Positions 21,082 to 31,400 of a DNA stretch of 64,000 nucleotides are shown here, piece by piece. The position numbers and the translations under genes are program-made. The number at the start of each line of letters is the position of its first letter. Position 1 is the first letter of the stretch. Below the pieces are notes generated by a model, which ran no database searches, had not been told where the DNA came from, and saw nothing but the letters and a program-made list of their open reading frames with translations. The stretch comes from Antennarius striatus (Eukaryota; Chordata; Actinopteri; Lophiiformes; Antennariidae), in the NCBI RefSeq assembly GCF_040054535.1, contig NC_090780.1:14689001-14753000 (forward strand), in the 5' to 3' direction.

Positions 21082-22259
21082 GCAGACACATGTAGCATTA
21101 ACAGGACATATACTAAATTATCACTAAAATATAAACAGTATAAAATTAAATAAAATGACAAAAATAAAAAGTATAAGTGAAAATTAGCAGGAGGCCCACA
21201 TGGTGGATAAGGTACACCCTTCTTACAATGTAATGCGTCACTAATATCACAACATCTAATATCTATCTCACAATGGTCAAAAATATAAGGTGTCACTAAT
21301 ATCAAAACATCACAACACGTTGGCCACACAACACTGCAGCACAGGCTGACATGCCATCCCCTCCCCTCCATTCAACTGCGTGCTGACCTTGCCTCCCCCC
21401 CCCCCCGCTCCTCCTGAGAGAGTCATTGTACCCCCTGATGGCACGGGGCACGAAGGAGGACCTCAGCCTCTCTGGAGGCGCTGTGTGACAGCAGTCTGCC
21501 GCTGAAGGTGCTTCTCTGCTGGGAGAAGGTGGTGTGCAGGGTGCTGGTGTTGTTCATGATAGCCTTAACATTAGACATGGTCCTGCTCTGCAGAACTGTC
21601 TCCACAGAGTCCAGGCTCAGCCCGACCACTGAGCCCGCTCTGCGAATGAGTCTGTTAAGTCCATATCTGTTTTCCTGGCCCCGCCACCCCAACACACAAT
21701 GGCTTATGACAGCACACTGGAGACTACGGACTGATACAACATGAGAAGGAGCTTAGGACAGATGTAGAAGGAGGCTGGCCTCCTCAGGAAGTACATCCTG
21801 CTCTGCCCCTTCTTGTACACACAGTCCGAGTTGAGTGACCAGTCCAGTCTGTTGCCTAGCTGCAGTCCCAGGTACTTATAGTTTCCTACCACCTTCACCT
21901 CACTGCCCTCTATGATCACTGGCTGTGGAGAGGGGGGTGCCCGCTTGAAATCCAGTACTATCTCCTTCATCTTGGAGACGTTGAGCTGGAGCTGGTTCTG
22001 TTGGCACCACTCCACGAAGTCAGCCACCAATGCCCTGCACTCCCCCTCATCACCCTCCCGGATACATGCCACAATTGCAGTGTCATTGGAGTACTTCTGT
22101 ATGTGGCATGTATCCGAGTTGTGCTTGAAGTCCGATGTGTAGAGGGTGAAGAGAATGTGGGAGAGCACGGTCCCTTGTGGCGCCCCCGTGCTGCTGGTCA
22201 CCATAGAAGACAAACAGTCCCCCACACTGACGTACTGGGTCTGTCCAGTACGTCCGTAA
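21081..22259 (-). mobile_element. L2/Rex1-like LINE, 5'-truncated (copy C)
   Basis: Minus-strand copy of the same family, tail-to-tail with copy B and sharing its tetranucleotide tail. RT frames at 22225-21704 (GAPQGTVLSHILFTLYTSDF, YSNDTAIV) and 21695-21423 (LIRRAGSVVGLSLDSVE) match copy B closely but are broken by frameshifts. Its catalytic box reads YSNDTAIV in place of YSDD. The 3' UTR is shortened relative to copy B, joining the tail at 'catgtgtctgcta'. A 14-base C run lies at 21391-21405. Confidence 0.85.
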
Positions 22260-22399
22260 AGGGCCTAAAATATTAATGTTTTCTAGACACCAAAAACAAA
22301 ACAAGTCACTTATGATCATTATGAACAAATTTAATGTAGGAACAAGTTGGATCCTGCCTAACATCCAGATATTAGAGATTACTCTAAATTGAACTATTT

Positions 22400-22640
22400 A
22401 ATCATCCAAGTTCCCTGAAGACACTGAGGAGACAAACTATGAGAATGAGTCTCATGTGAGATCACAGTGACCTTGACTGCCTTTGACTTCTAAAATCTAA
22501 GCAGATCCCTAAATTCAAGTAACTATTTGTGCTAAATTTGAAGAAATTCCATTAAGGTCTTTCTGAGATTATGCATTTGTGTTAATGGCACCGATGCATG
22601 ACAAATATAATGCCACTAGTTAACATCTCTTATCATTTTG
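22400..22640. repeat. probable old interspersed repeat
   Basis: 'cacagtgaccttgac', 'tttgtgctaaatttgaagaaattcc' and 'ataatgcc' resemble a repeat I know to be frequent in fish genomes. Class uncertain and strongly decayed. The surrounding 22260-23365 shows no gene. Confidence 0.4.
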
Positions 22641-23366
22641 GAGGCTTACAATGTAATATGTGCTCTAGCTGGTCTATCAGCACCTCATAAGATCTGAAGA
22701 AGTATTATTTTCCCTTAGTTTTAGACAACTTTTGTTCATGCAAAAATTTCTATATCAAAAGTGAAATGAATTCACCAATTGTTATTTTTTATGAGGAAGG
22801 CTTTTTCGGCCCTTGAGTCACTTGCATTTTGGCAAATGAATGGTAATTGTTCTGTTAAGGTTTTACAACTGATTGATCCAACATCCATCTTGAAGTCTCG
22901 AGGAGTCTACAGACATTTTTGAAATGAAATCTAATAATGTTAGGAGCCAATAGACGATCTTCATTTTTGTCCTAATGTAATACAGATTTTCCTCCTTCCC
23001 TCTGTTCCACAGAGCCCTATTTATTTTGATCGACTTTTCCAGTGCCCTTACATAACCAGAAGGTCTGAGATTTGACTATCCCTATCACAATACAGCCACA
23101 GAATGGTGACAGTGTCATGTTTCTACCCTTTTCCAAAATGGTACCATGACCAATACATATGACCCCTTTCAAGAAAAAGGTAATGTCATACATCTGGATA
23201 GTTCTAGATCCATATTTAAGTTTACATTAGTTACATTAATTAACAGAAATTTCTTTTGATGATAACAATGTACAGTATTTCGAAAACAAAATCAGTTTAA
23301 TTCTTTGACATGCATCATTTACATGCCCATTAAACAAATTCATTTATTTCACATATATGAATATAT

Positions 23367-23795
23367 GGGGCGGCAGTGGCTCAGCGGTAGAGCAGATGTC
23401 TTGGGACCAGACAGCGTCCAGCCATCGGCGGTTCGATTCCCACTCCAGCCAGACATCCTCGGAGTGCGAGCTGACAGTGGGAGGTGCTCAGCCACTGCCG
23501 AGGCGCCCCTGAGCAAGGCGCCGTCCCCCCCGCAAGCTGCGCATTGGGGCGCACCCCCCAAGTCGCGACCCGTCCCTCCACCTCTCTTGTGCTAGTTGTC
23601 ATTAACTGCATGCCTACAGGCCCCTAGTGTGTGTTGTGTGTACATTTGGTGTGTATACGATATTTGTGTGTGTGTATTCTGACTAACACATATATACAGT
23701 ATATATATGCATGTACAAAAAAACTGGAGTGGAAAACATAATTTCCCCATTGTGTGGACGAATAAAAGCGGATTTGATTTGATTTGATAAGGTGA
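23367..23795 (+). mobile_element. tRNA-derived SINE (second family)
   Basis: A head with an A-box-like stretch (AGTGGCTCAGCGGTAGAGCA, from about 23374) and a B-box (GGTTCGATTCC, about 23430) is followed by a GC-rich body to about 23580. The tail is GT-rich and ends in 'cggatttgatttgatttgat'. Different head and tail from the SINE at 1958. No clear target duplication found. Confidence 0.7.
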
Positions 23796-23949
23796 GAAAA
23801 AGATTGTATCCTTAGAGTCATTAAAACTGGTTGTTCCAAACCAGTGGATTTAGATAACAAAGGGATTATCAAGTCATTTTGATGAATGAGATACTTAATT
23901 AAAAGGCGTTGACGGAGCTGGTGCAGCTTGTGTTTTGTCCACGAGGGGG

Positions 23950-24029
23950 CGATATTTCAGCCAATGACAGCCCAGCTCCAGCAACCGGAAACACAAACAC
24001 GAAGGGTCGATTACCGTCACGCTGTCAAC
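23950..24029 (+). promoter_or_regulatory. pfdn5 promoter/5' UTR
   Basis: CCAAT at about 23960 and an ETS-type CCGGAA at about 23985, directly upstream of the pfdn5 ATG. No TATA box is seen. Compact housekeeping-type promoter. Confidence 0.5.
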
Positions 24030-25627
24030 ATGGCTGCCAATCTCACAGACCTCTCCCTGCCTCAACTAGAGGGACTGAAAAGCCAGCTTGATCAGGTGAG
24101 AGAGAGGTTGTTATTATTATATGTTTGTTGTGATGATGCCTGTAAGTGTCGGCTTTGTGAGGGTGATAATGCTGACGGAAACAAGAGGACAGGTAACTAG
24201 CCAGCACGTCCGATGCTAACGGCCCATTCGGTGTGAAACTGGTTAGCATTGTCCATCCCTCACCCGATTACTGAATTTAACAGTAATTCAAAGTGCAAGA
24301 CTTCACTGTTTGTTTTTTATTCAACAATCTGTGTGTTTGAATCAGCGTTAATTCTGACGGTTCAGGTATGGTATAACATGGAGTTAATGGATTTATTTTA
24401 TTTTATTGTTTATTGACTCTTCCCTCATTTTGTTGGTAATTCTTATGCTTTGCAGGAGATTGAGTTCTTGACGTCTTCAATAAGTCAGCTCAAAGTTGTC
24501 CAATCCAAGTATGTTGAAGCAAAAGAGAGTTTGAACGTCCTGAATAAAAACAATAAAGGTGAGTGTTCGTTTCAGGAATCTGTGTCTCACTAAGCCATTT
24601 ACACCCCCTTCTATTTTTTGAAAATATTGACCATAATTTATCATCAGCCACACTCTCATGAAGGAAATACCAGTGAATTTTAAAACTATAAACTGAATGA
24701 AACACTTTTTCTCTCCTCTTTTACAGGAAAAGAATTGCTTGTGCCAATGACCAGCTCTGTATCCTAACTATTGTATAACAACAAGCATTTGATGTTGTGT
24801 GTAAATTTATTTGTTTTGGATATCTATATATACTCGTCCTTGACATTTCTTCTCAGATGTATGTCCCTGGATCATTAAATGATGTGGAAAATGTTTTGGT
24901 GGATATAGGGACAGGATACTATGTGGAAAAGGCAACTATATCTACATTTGAATATCTACTACTGATGCAGCAATTAAAGAGTTTGTAGAATATTTTTATT
25001 TATACTTTAAATTTGTCTGCATCTACAGAAAGTGGGAGACTCAAAGGCATTCTTCAAACGCAAAATAGACTTCCTTACAAAGCAGATAGAGAAAATACAA
25101 CCAGCCCTTCAGGAAAAATGTGCCATGAAACAAGGTAAGCAGTGCTGCATTTGTCTTTGTCTCAATATCCTTAATGGGTTTTTTTAAATTATTAAATGTA
25201 ATTCCTTTTTATGAAATTCAAGCCACATATTGTTATGTTACAATCTTCTTTATCTTGGTACAAACACTGGATAAGATGAGCCAAATCCTGTGCAATTTTT
25301 ACCAAATTGAATAATAACCGCACCTGTCAGAGGATTTGCCTACGGTGAAATATCAGTATACTTTAACAGTAGTGTGTTTATTTTTGGCTATAGAATTGCT
25401 CTTTACAGTTGACTTCATAACTGCAAACTAGAAATTTACATGAATTCTGAGAGGAAAGTATGTTAAAGGCTGTCAGCAATAACCTTTTCCATGCAGAATG
25501 TAGTATATACTGCATTTTTTACTTTGTTTTCATTCTTGCAGCTGTAGTTGATGTAATGAACGTGAAGTTCCAGCAACTGCAACAGAGTCAGCAGACATCC
25601 CAGCTGTCTGGAACCACCAAGGCTTAA
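24030..25627 (+). CDS. pfdn5: Prefoldin subunit 5
   Basis: Alpha-type subunit of the hexameric prefoldin chaperone, which passes nascent actin and tubulin to CCT/TRiC; the human protein (MM-1) also binds c-Myc. Six exons: 24030-24095, 24456-24558, 24727-24758, 24857-24931, 25029-25134, 25542-25627. 155 residues (human 154). N-terminal coiled coil about 5-50 ([40 protein letters not shown]), central beta-hairpin part ([29 protein letters not shown]), C-terminal coiled coil about 95-145 ([20 protein letters not shown]). Intron 4 starts with GC (24932-24933), the only non-GT donor in this gene; YYVEK requires it. ATG sits in a MAANLTDL context typical of the family. Human PFDN5 also neighbours ESPL1. 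Confidence 0.97.
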
Positions 25628-25915
25628 TGAGGACACCAGTTGAAGTCTTAGTGTTTGGAGTGGAATTTTTACATTTGCACACAAAATAAGCATATGTTGT
25701 TTCGGGACTAGAAAATGACCGGTTAATGATTTTTTTTTCTTTTCTGTCTAATCTTGTCACCTGGAAAGAAGTTGGCTGTTGTTCTGTGGGAAAAGTATTG
25801 TACTTGGTCAGTTTTAAACTAAGTGGGTGTCCAACATGTCTGCATAATTAAAAAGGTCACCGTGCATTCAAGGACCATGTATGTTTAATGCGTATTCTTC
25901 AGTGGGGTCCGTTAC

Positions 25916-25921
25916 AATAAA
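25916..25921 (+). promoter_or_regulatory. poly(A) signal of pfdn5
   Basis: AATAAA 289 bases after the stop, with a T-rich stretch about 40 bases further on. Confidence 0.6.
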
Positions 25922-25939
25922 TATGAATGTCTTCACATG

Positions 25940-27275
25940 AGTTTAAGTCCTACTTACAATTTTTTTGTAAGGATGACTGTTATTACAGCATATACTATGA
26001 ATAACTATGAATTCTTTTCTAAGGCTGTCAAGTCTGTGTACAGTTCTGCAAACTGGAGCAAAAGTGTAATCAGCAATAAAAGCTGTGCCTGCAAGTTTAA
26101 GTAAAAATGTACTTAGTGCATAGAGGATGCTGTGCAAATAGTTCTAATCTCATAACTATTTCTACAAATATATCTTCATTACAGGTTCAGTCCACACTTG
26201 CACTAGGTCTCCGTCCCAAGACTCAAACAAAGCCTCAGTGTTGATTCCATGTGACAAAGTATGAAAATTTAAGTTCCTCACAATGTGAAAAATAAAGCTT
26301 AACTGTTGATCTTAATATTTGCCTAAATTTTGAAGTTGGCTAATGCGAATACACCTCTATCTCTATGGTAATACCTGCCTCAGGACAGATTAGCTAATGA
26401 CTTGTGAACACCTACATTTAACAAGAAAACCAGGCTCCTTGAGTCATAGCAATGAATCCCACAGCCATGAGTTCAATGGTACTCTTATTTCTCTTTGACT
26501 CTTACTCAAATTCAAATAAAGCAAAACTCAAAGTGCATACTTCCACCAAGACCCCTAAGTACAATAGAAAAAAGTTTTCCTTTCATAAATACAAAATCAT
26601 TGTCATGTACCACGTTGGACTTGTTTGTGAATTTTTGTGTTCACTCAGCAATAAAAATCAGGATTTAGGTTTAAAAATACAACCGGACAAAAGAAATCCT
26701 CCAAATAATACTAGTCATCCTATTTTGGTTATAAAACAAAATTTTTATTGTAGCTGACCTGTTTGCAGATGTGAAATGTAAAAACCCAAATGAATTGGAT
26801 TCAACTTTAACTTATATTAAGGCGGACCTGCTGGTGGGGTTTATGCCAAACTTACTATATTGCATGATCAGGAATGGCGCGGACATCACATGAGCTTTAT
26901 TGAGAGTAGCAAGCAGGACGATTGCTGTTAAATCTGGTGTAAACTGGAATAAAATTATACAGGTACACTAGCACCTTTTTGTAACAAACATTACCATAAA
27001 ACATGAAGAAAATGCTAATAGTATGTTGAAATAAATATTTTTTTGAAAATCATACTTTGCATTTGGAGTATTCAGCACACCCATTACACCATAGTAATGG
27101 CAGGAACATCGGATCATTGCAATGTCGCTCTTATAGCACAATTTATAAAACATTTAGCTGCAAGCATTTTAAACTGGATTGACCAGGAATTGTTTTATAG
27201 TTAGATGCATGAGTTAAAGACCTTTCCAGTCAGCTAGACAACAATACTAACAATATGGAGACAGTAGAGCACATG
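25940..27275. other. intergenic AT-rich DNA
   Basis: Between pfdn5 and the hAT-like remnant. The longest frame (26452-26757, + strand) has no recognisable domain, AT-driven composition and no splice or promoter context. I see nothing else in this stretch. Confidence 0.4.
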
Positions 27276-27840
27276 TGTCAAACTCAATGTCTGGGGTCCA
27301 AATGTGGTCCGCCAGATCTATTTATCTGGCCCGCGAGAACATGGCAAGGTCAGAGTGTCTAAAAATAAATAGGTCAAAAATGTGCTTTGACCAGAAACAA
27401 CATTTCGCAGTAATTTAGCCCATTTTAACTCTGATAAAAAACATTTTGATAAAATGTTTATGTCCTAACTTGTTTGATGATATTTTTCTTTATTCGCTTG
27501 GATAATTTGATCCTTGATTGATGGAGTTCTATGGGTTTCATTACCTGACAATAGAATTTTTGTTATAACAGAGCAACAAGCAAACGTTTTTTGGTTCTGT
27601 TTTCAGTGCAAAACAGAACCAAACAGACCCAGGATATCCTCCTGGGTCTCAAGAGAATATTTAATGTTTGTAATTTGAATAAGTAATAAAGTCAGTTATT
27701 TAACATTAAGGAGTACAGGCAGGTACATCTACGTTACATTACAGTGAGTTACCTTTAGTTACATGTATAAGTTACATCTGGCCCTTTGAGGACAGCCATG
27801 ATGCTGATGTGACCCTCGGTTAAAATGACTTTGACGTCAC
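27276..27840. mobile_element. hAT-like non-autonomous element remnant
   Basis: The left end reads 'catgtgtcaaactcaatgtctgg' and 'tggcccgcgagaac'. The right end reads 'tctggccctttgaggacagcc' and 'accctcggttaaaatgactttga', whose reverse complement echoes the left 'gtcaaa...' end. These paired ends are those of a widespread vertebrate hAT family. The interior is AT-rich with no transposase frame. Confidence 0.6.
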
Positions 27841-27889
27841 TGCTGTAGAGGAATCTTAAGGGTTTATTCGCATTGTCAGTCGAAACTTG

Positions 27890-28468
27890 AGTCAATCTCC
27901 CCGGTGCAGCACCGCCCCGAGCGACGGTAATGTCGGTTTGCAGTCAATATCTGATAACACTGCAGTGTGAACACGGCAGCTGGAGGAGGAGGCAGCTGGA
28001 GGTGGAGGTGGAGGCAGCTGGAGGTGGAGGTGGAGGCAGCTGGAGGTGGAGGCGAGGCGCAGCCGGAGCGACGGACGGTGGCCGAGCAGGCAGCTGTCAT
28101 TTGGGTGATGCTGTACGGCTGGAAGAGGCTCCGAGCAGGGGACACGTTTTACTGATAGGGATCTTTTTTTTTTTCTTTTTTTTAAAAACTTTTTTAGTAA
28201 TAACGGTGAAAAGGGAAGTTATTGTAGAAACTAGAAGGTGTTTGTAAGTTGTACTCTGCGGAGGTCGCGCTGTTTGCAGAAGCTCGTTCTGCCGTTTGCA
28301 GAGCGTTACCGAGGAGACGGTAACTCAGCAAAGAAAGCGACGACAGTCCGCCTGAAGGACGGCCAGCAACTGAACGGCGAAAGCATTCGGAAGGGATTTA
28401 ATTAATCAGGCCAGTTAAATCTCTAGGAGTTCAAGAAGGCATTACAAGAAGACGAGGATCAAACAAGC
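27890..28468 (+). promoter_or_regulatory. larp4 promoter and 5' UTR
   Basis: GC-rich, CpG-containing stretch directly upstream of the larp4 ATG. It includes an imperfect tandem repeat of 'gcagctggaggtggaggtgg' type at 27977-28060. A stop (TAG, 28424) lies in frame upstream of the start ATG, so translation does not begin earlier in that frame. The small frames in the tandem repeat are composition artefacts. Confidence 0.5.
27977..28060 (+). repeat. short GC-rich tandem repeat in larp4 5' region
   Basis: Imperfect repeats of a 12- to 27-base unit built from 'gcagctgga' and 'ggtgga'. Likely unstable in length. Confidence 0.7.
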
Positions 28469-31400
28469 ATGGTAAGTAGTGGGCCTGAAGTTTGTTCTCG
28501 CTAGCTCAACAACCTGTTTGTGTCCTTACTCCGGTTTGACTCGTTCTGTTGGACGGAGCTGCTTTAAGTTACTACACTGTAACTGGTTGAGTTGTGTGTT
28601 ATTTTGTGGTCGTTGTTCAGCATCTTAACCACATATTTCAATTTTTAGGACATTGATAAATTATTCAGTGACAAAAACCAGCTCAGTAGTGTGGAGAAAG
28701 GACGTTTTGACTTGTCCCAACTTAAGCTAGGTCGCTAAAGACACGAAGACTTGGTTTAGCTAGTAAAAATATGTTGGAGCATAAAACGTAATAATATTTT
28801 AAATGGAAAACTACTGTTATATGTCGCCAAATTTACAATTCAACTATATATTGGTTGTAAAAACGAATCCCCTTATGTTTAGCAGTTATAACACATGTCA
28901 AACGTTAGCTGTTACACAATTGTAGCTAAATGCTATTAAGTGTGATAAAGGTCATTGCTGTGCGCCACAGCCACCAAAAGTTCGAACTTTGACTCAGTAA
29001 TCCGTGGACTATCAACGCAGCGAATCAAGAATCGTATCTTGTTGGCATGATTTTGTAAAACAATTTTCTCCCTTTTAGGGTAGAGTAGGATGGGGACGTC
29101 GGAACCATGTGCTGATTTCCCGACGACCCCGGCAGTCACGCTCCGTAGATTCATTCAAACGCGGAAGATTCGCAATCTTGTGCTTTATAAACAGATTGGA
29201 CTAAAAGGTGGCGACATTTACAGAAATATACTGCTTTAATATTAGTGACCGGGCCGGAGACTCAATATTTCAAAGGACGACATGTAGTGTCCACTGTGTA
29301 CTCTGCCTTGTTGTACTGAAGTCGCAGGGCAACTCGTGGGGATTTGCGCCATGTTTATGCTCCACGTGATCTTGAAAGAGGCGGGGTTAGAGTGGTGAGG
29401 GAGCCAATGAGAACTCCCCACCCAGAGAGCGAGTTAGTCAGTCCAGTCCTTCCATAAACGGAAAGCCGGCTTACAGTATATGATCACTGTGGAACTTCAT
29501 TCATGCCTTTAGCTGCGGACTGTGAAGATCACTGAGTGGTTTCAGACGTGAGTTTGGGACAATCAGACCCTGGAGATTGTGAGGCCACCATGACCAACTC
29601 ACAGAGAGGTGCTTCCTCAAAATTGCTTCTGTGGACTTGTGAGATCAGGCTCCGCATTTCAAAGTAAGCCCTAAGTCCAAGTGACAGTCATCATGCTGCT
29701 GAATCAGCATCTTGATTTTCTGCCACTTTCAGCTACAGTTTTATTGTAAAATTCAAACTTATCTTTATTGTTGGTTTTGCTACATGTGTACACATACCAA
29801 GAACTGAAATTGCATTTCTCTTGAAACCCTAAAATGTAAAAGTTAAGAGCTAAAAATGTAAATACAATCAAACATATGAGAAAAACAAAACTACAACAAC
29901 AGTCCTAATCTACTGTATGCACAATGCACAATGGAGACTATTGTTTCAGAACCTGAGTAGTGTAGTAGAAACAGCAGATAAGAGCGCAAAATAGAATTCA
30001 GAATAAACATTAAGTGTAGTTTTAGATATTTTAGTCTGTGCTGTTTCAGTCCAGATCAGAGGATGTATCCAAGTTGTGAAACATGGGGGTAAATTGAGTT
30101 AATGCATTTCAATCTGATGTCGAGTTTATATGCTGTGATATACTTTTCCTCCGGGATTAATAAAGTATCTATCTATCTATCTATACATTTTTGTACCACA
30201 GGTTACCACAAAGGGAGGAGGTCTGAACCCCAATGCCAAAGTGTGGCAGGAGATGCCGAACCATCAGATAGACGTCCCAGAATGGACGGAATGGCATGAG
30301 GGTCAAAATCATGAAAATCCTTTAACATACCTTCCTACTGCTGACATGACAGATGGTACAAATGTCTTCAGTTCTCTGTGCAGTGAAAGTTTTCCTAAGT
30401 AAATTTGTCTTTCCATGTTTATTAAATGTTAATTTAAAAAATACGGGTGTATCTGTTCCAGCGGTACAGCTGGAAAGTGTGAGGACAAATATGATGTATG
30501 AAAAATGTAATTTTATATTAACCAGGAATACTGCAGATTAGGAAATCATTGTTGCTTTGGTTAAGTTGAAAAGAATTGTTTTGAACATTAGATGTAGGCT
30601 CCAGCTCCCTGTTACCCGCTACAGCAGATGAAGCGGCAGAAAATGAATGAATGAATTAGATGTTGCTATCTAAAGACAATTCTTTCACATGTTGCGTTCT
30701 GTCTCTTTTTTTTTTTTTAGTAAACTTGAATATGCCATCTTCAGAACAAAAAGAATTGAACACTGAATGTGTGGACGGCGAAGCTAGCCATACTCCCGTA
30801 CTTTCAGAAGGCGTTGTGAATGGCGTGGACCATCCTGACTCCAGCTATTCAGTTTATGAGCCACACTTCACATCAGCAGTCGAGGATTATGTTTCAGAGA
30901 ATCAACCACTGTCTGAGAAAAGCCTAAGAGAATCACTGAAGAGACAGCTGGAGTTCTGCTTTTCTAGGTAAGTAGTTCAGAATTGCTTCAGATCTTTTTA
31001 ACTATTTTGAGTTGAGTTGCAATGGTGTGACATGTTTTTTTATAGAACCATACATGCTGCCCTTAAAGAAGCCACAGTATACAGTAGTTATGGTGCTGTA
31101 GCTTGGGAAAATTTAATGTCAACAGATGAGCAGTTGTAGCATTGTTTCAGTCGGAGAACCTCTCTGGCCACCCTCTCAAAATGCCATCTAAGTTTAACAA
31201 AAGTAATGATTATCTGCATAGTAGACAACAAAATCTGTGTACAGCATAACTTTGAAAGAATTTTATTTTAACTAATAGCTCCTACAGATAAACAAATTGT
31301 GCTTGTTTCTGCAGCATAGACAGACCAGTTTGAACTGTGAAATACGTTTTTTATCAGCACACCTGTACTGGTTTTACATAAACCACCACAAAGTACTTGA

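Noticed and set aside
23367-23450. Functional tRNA gene
   Set aside because: Head of a longer tRNA-derived SINE; the acceptor stem does not close and the sequence runs on into the SINE body.
26452-26757. 101-codon frame downstream of pfdn5
   Set aside because: AT-driven lysine/asparagine-rich composition, no domain, no splice or promoter context.
27930-28247. Gly/Trp/Arg-rich frames in the larp4 leader
   Set aside because: Produced by the GC-rich tandem repeat; no ATG in good context and no recognisable protein.
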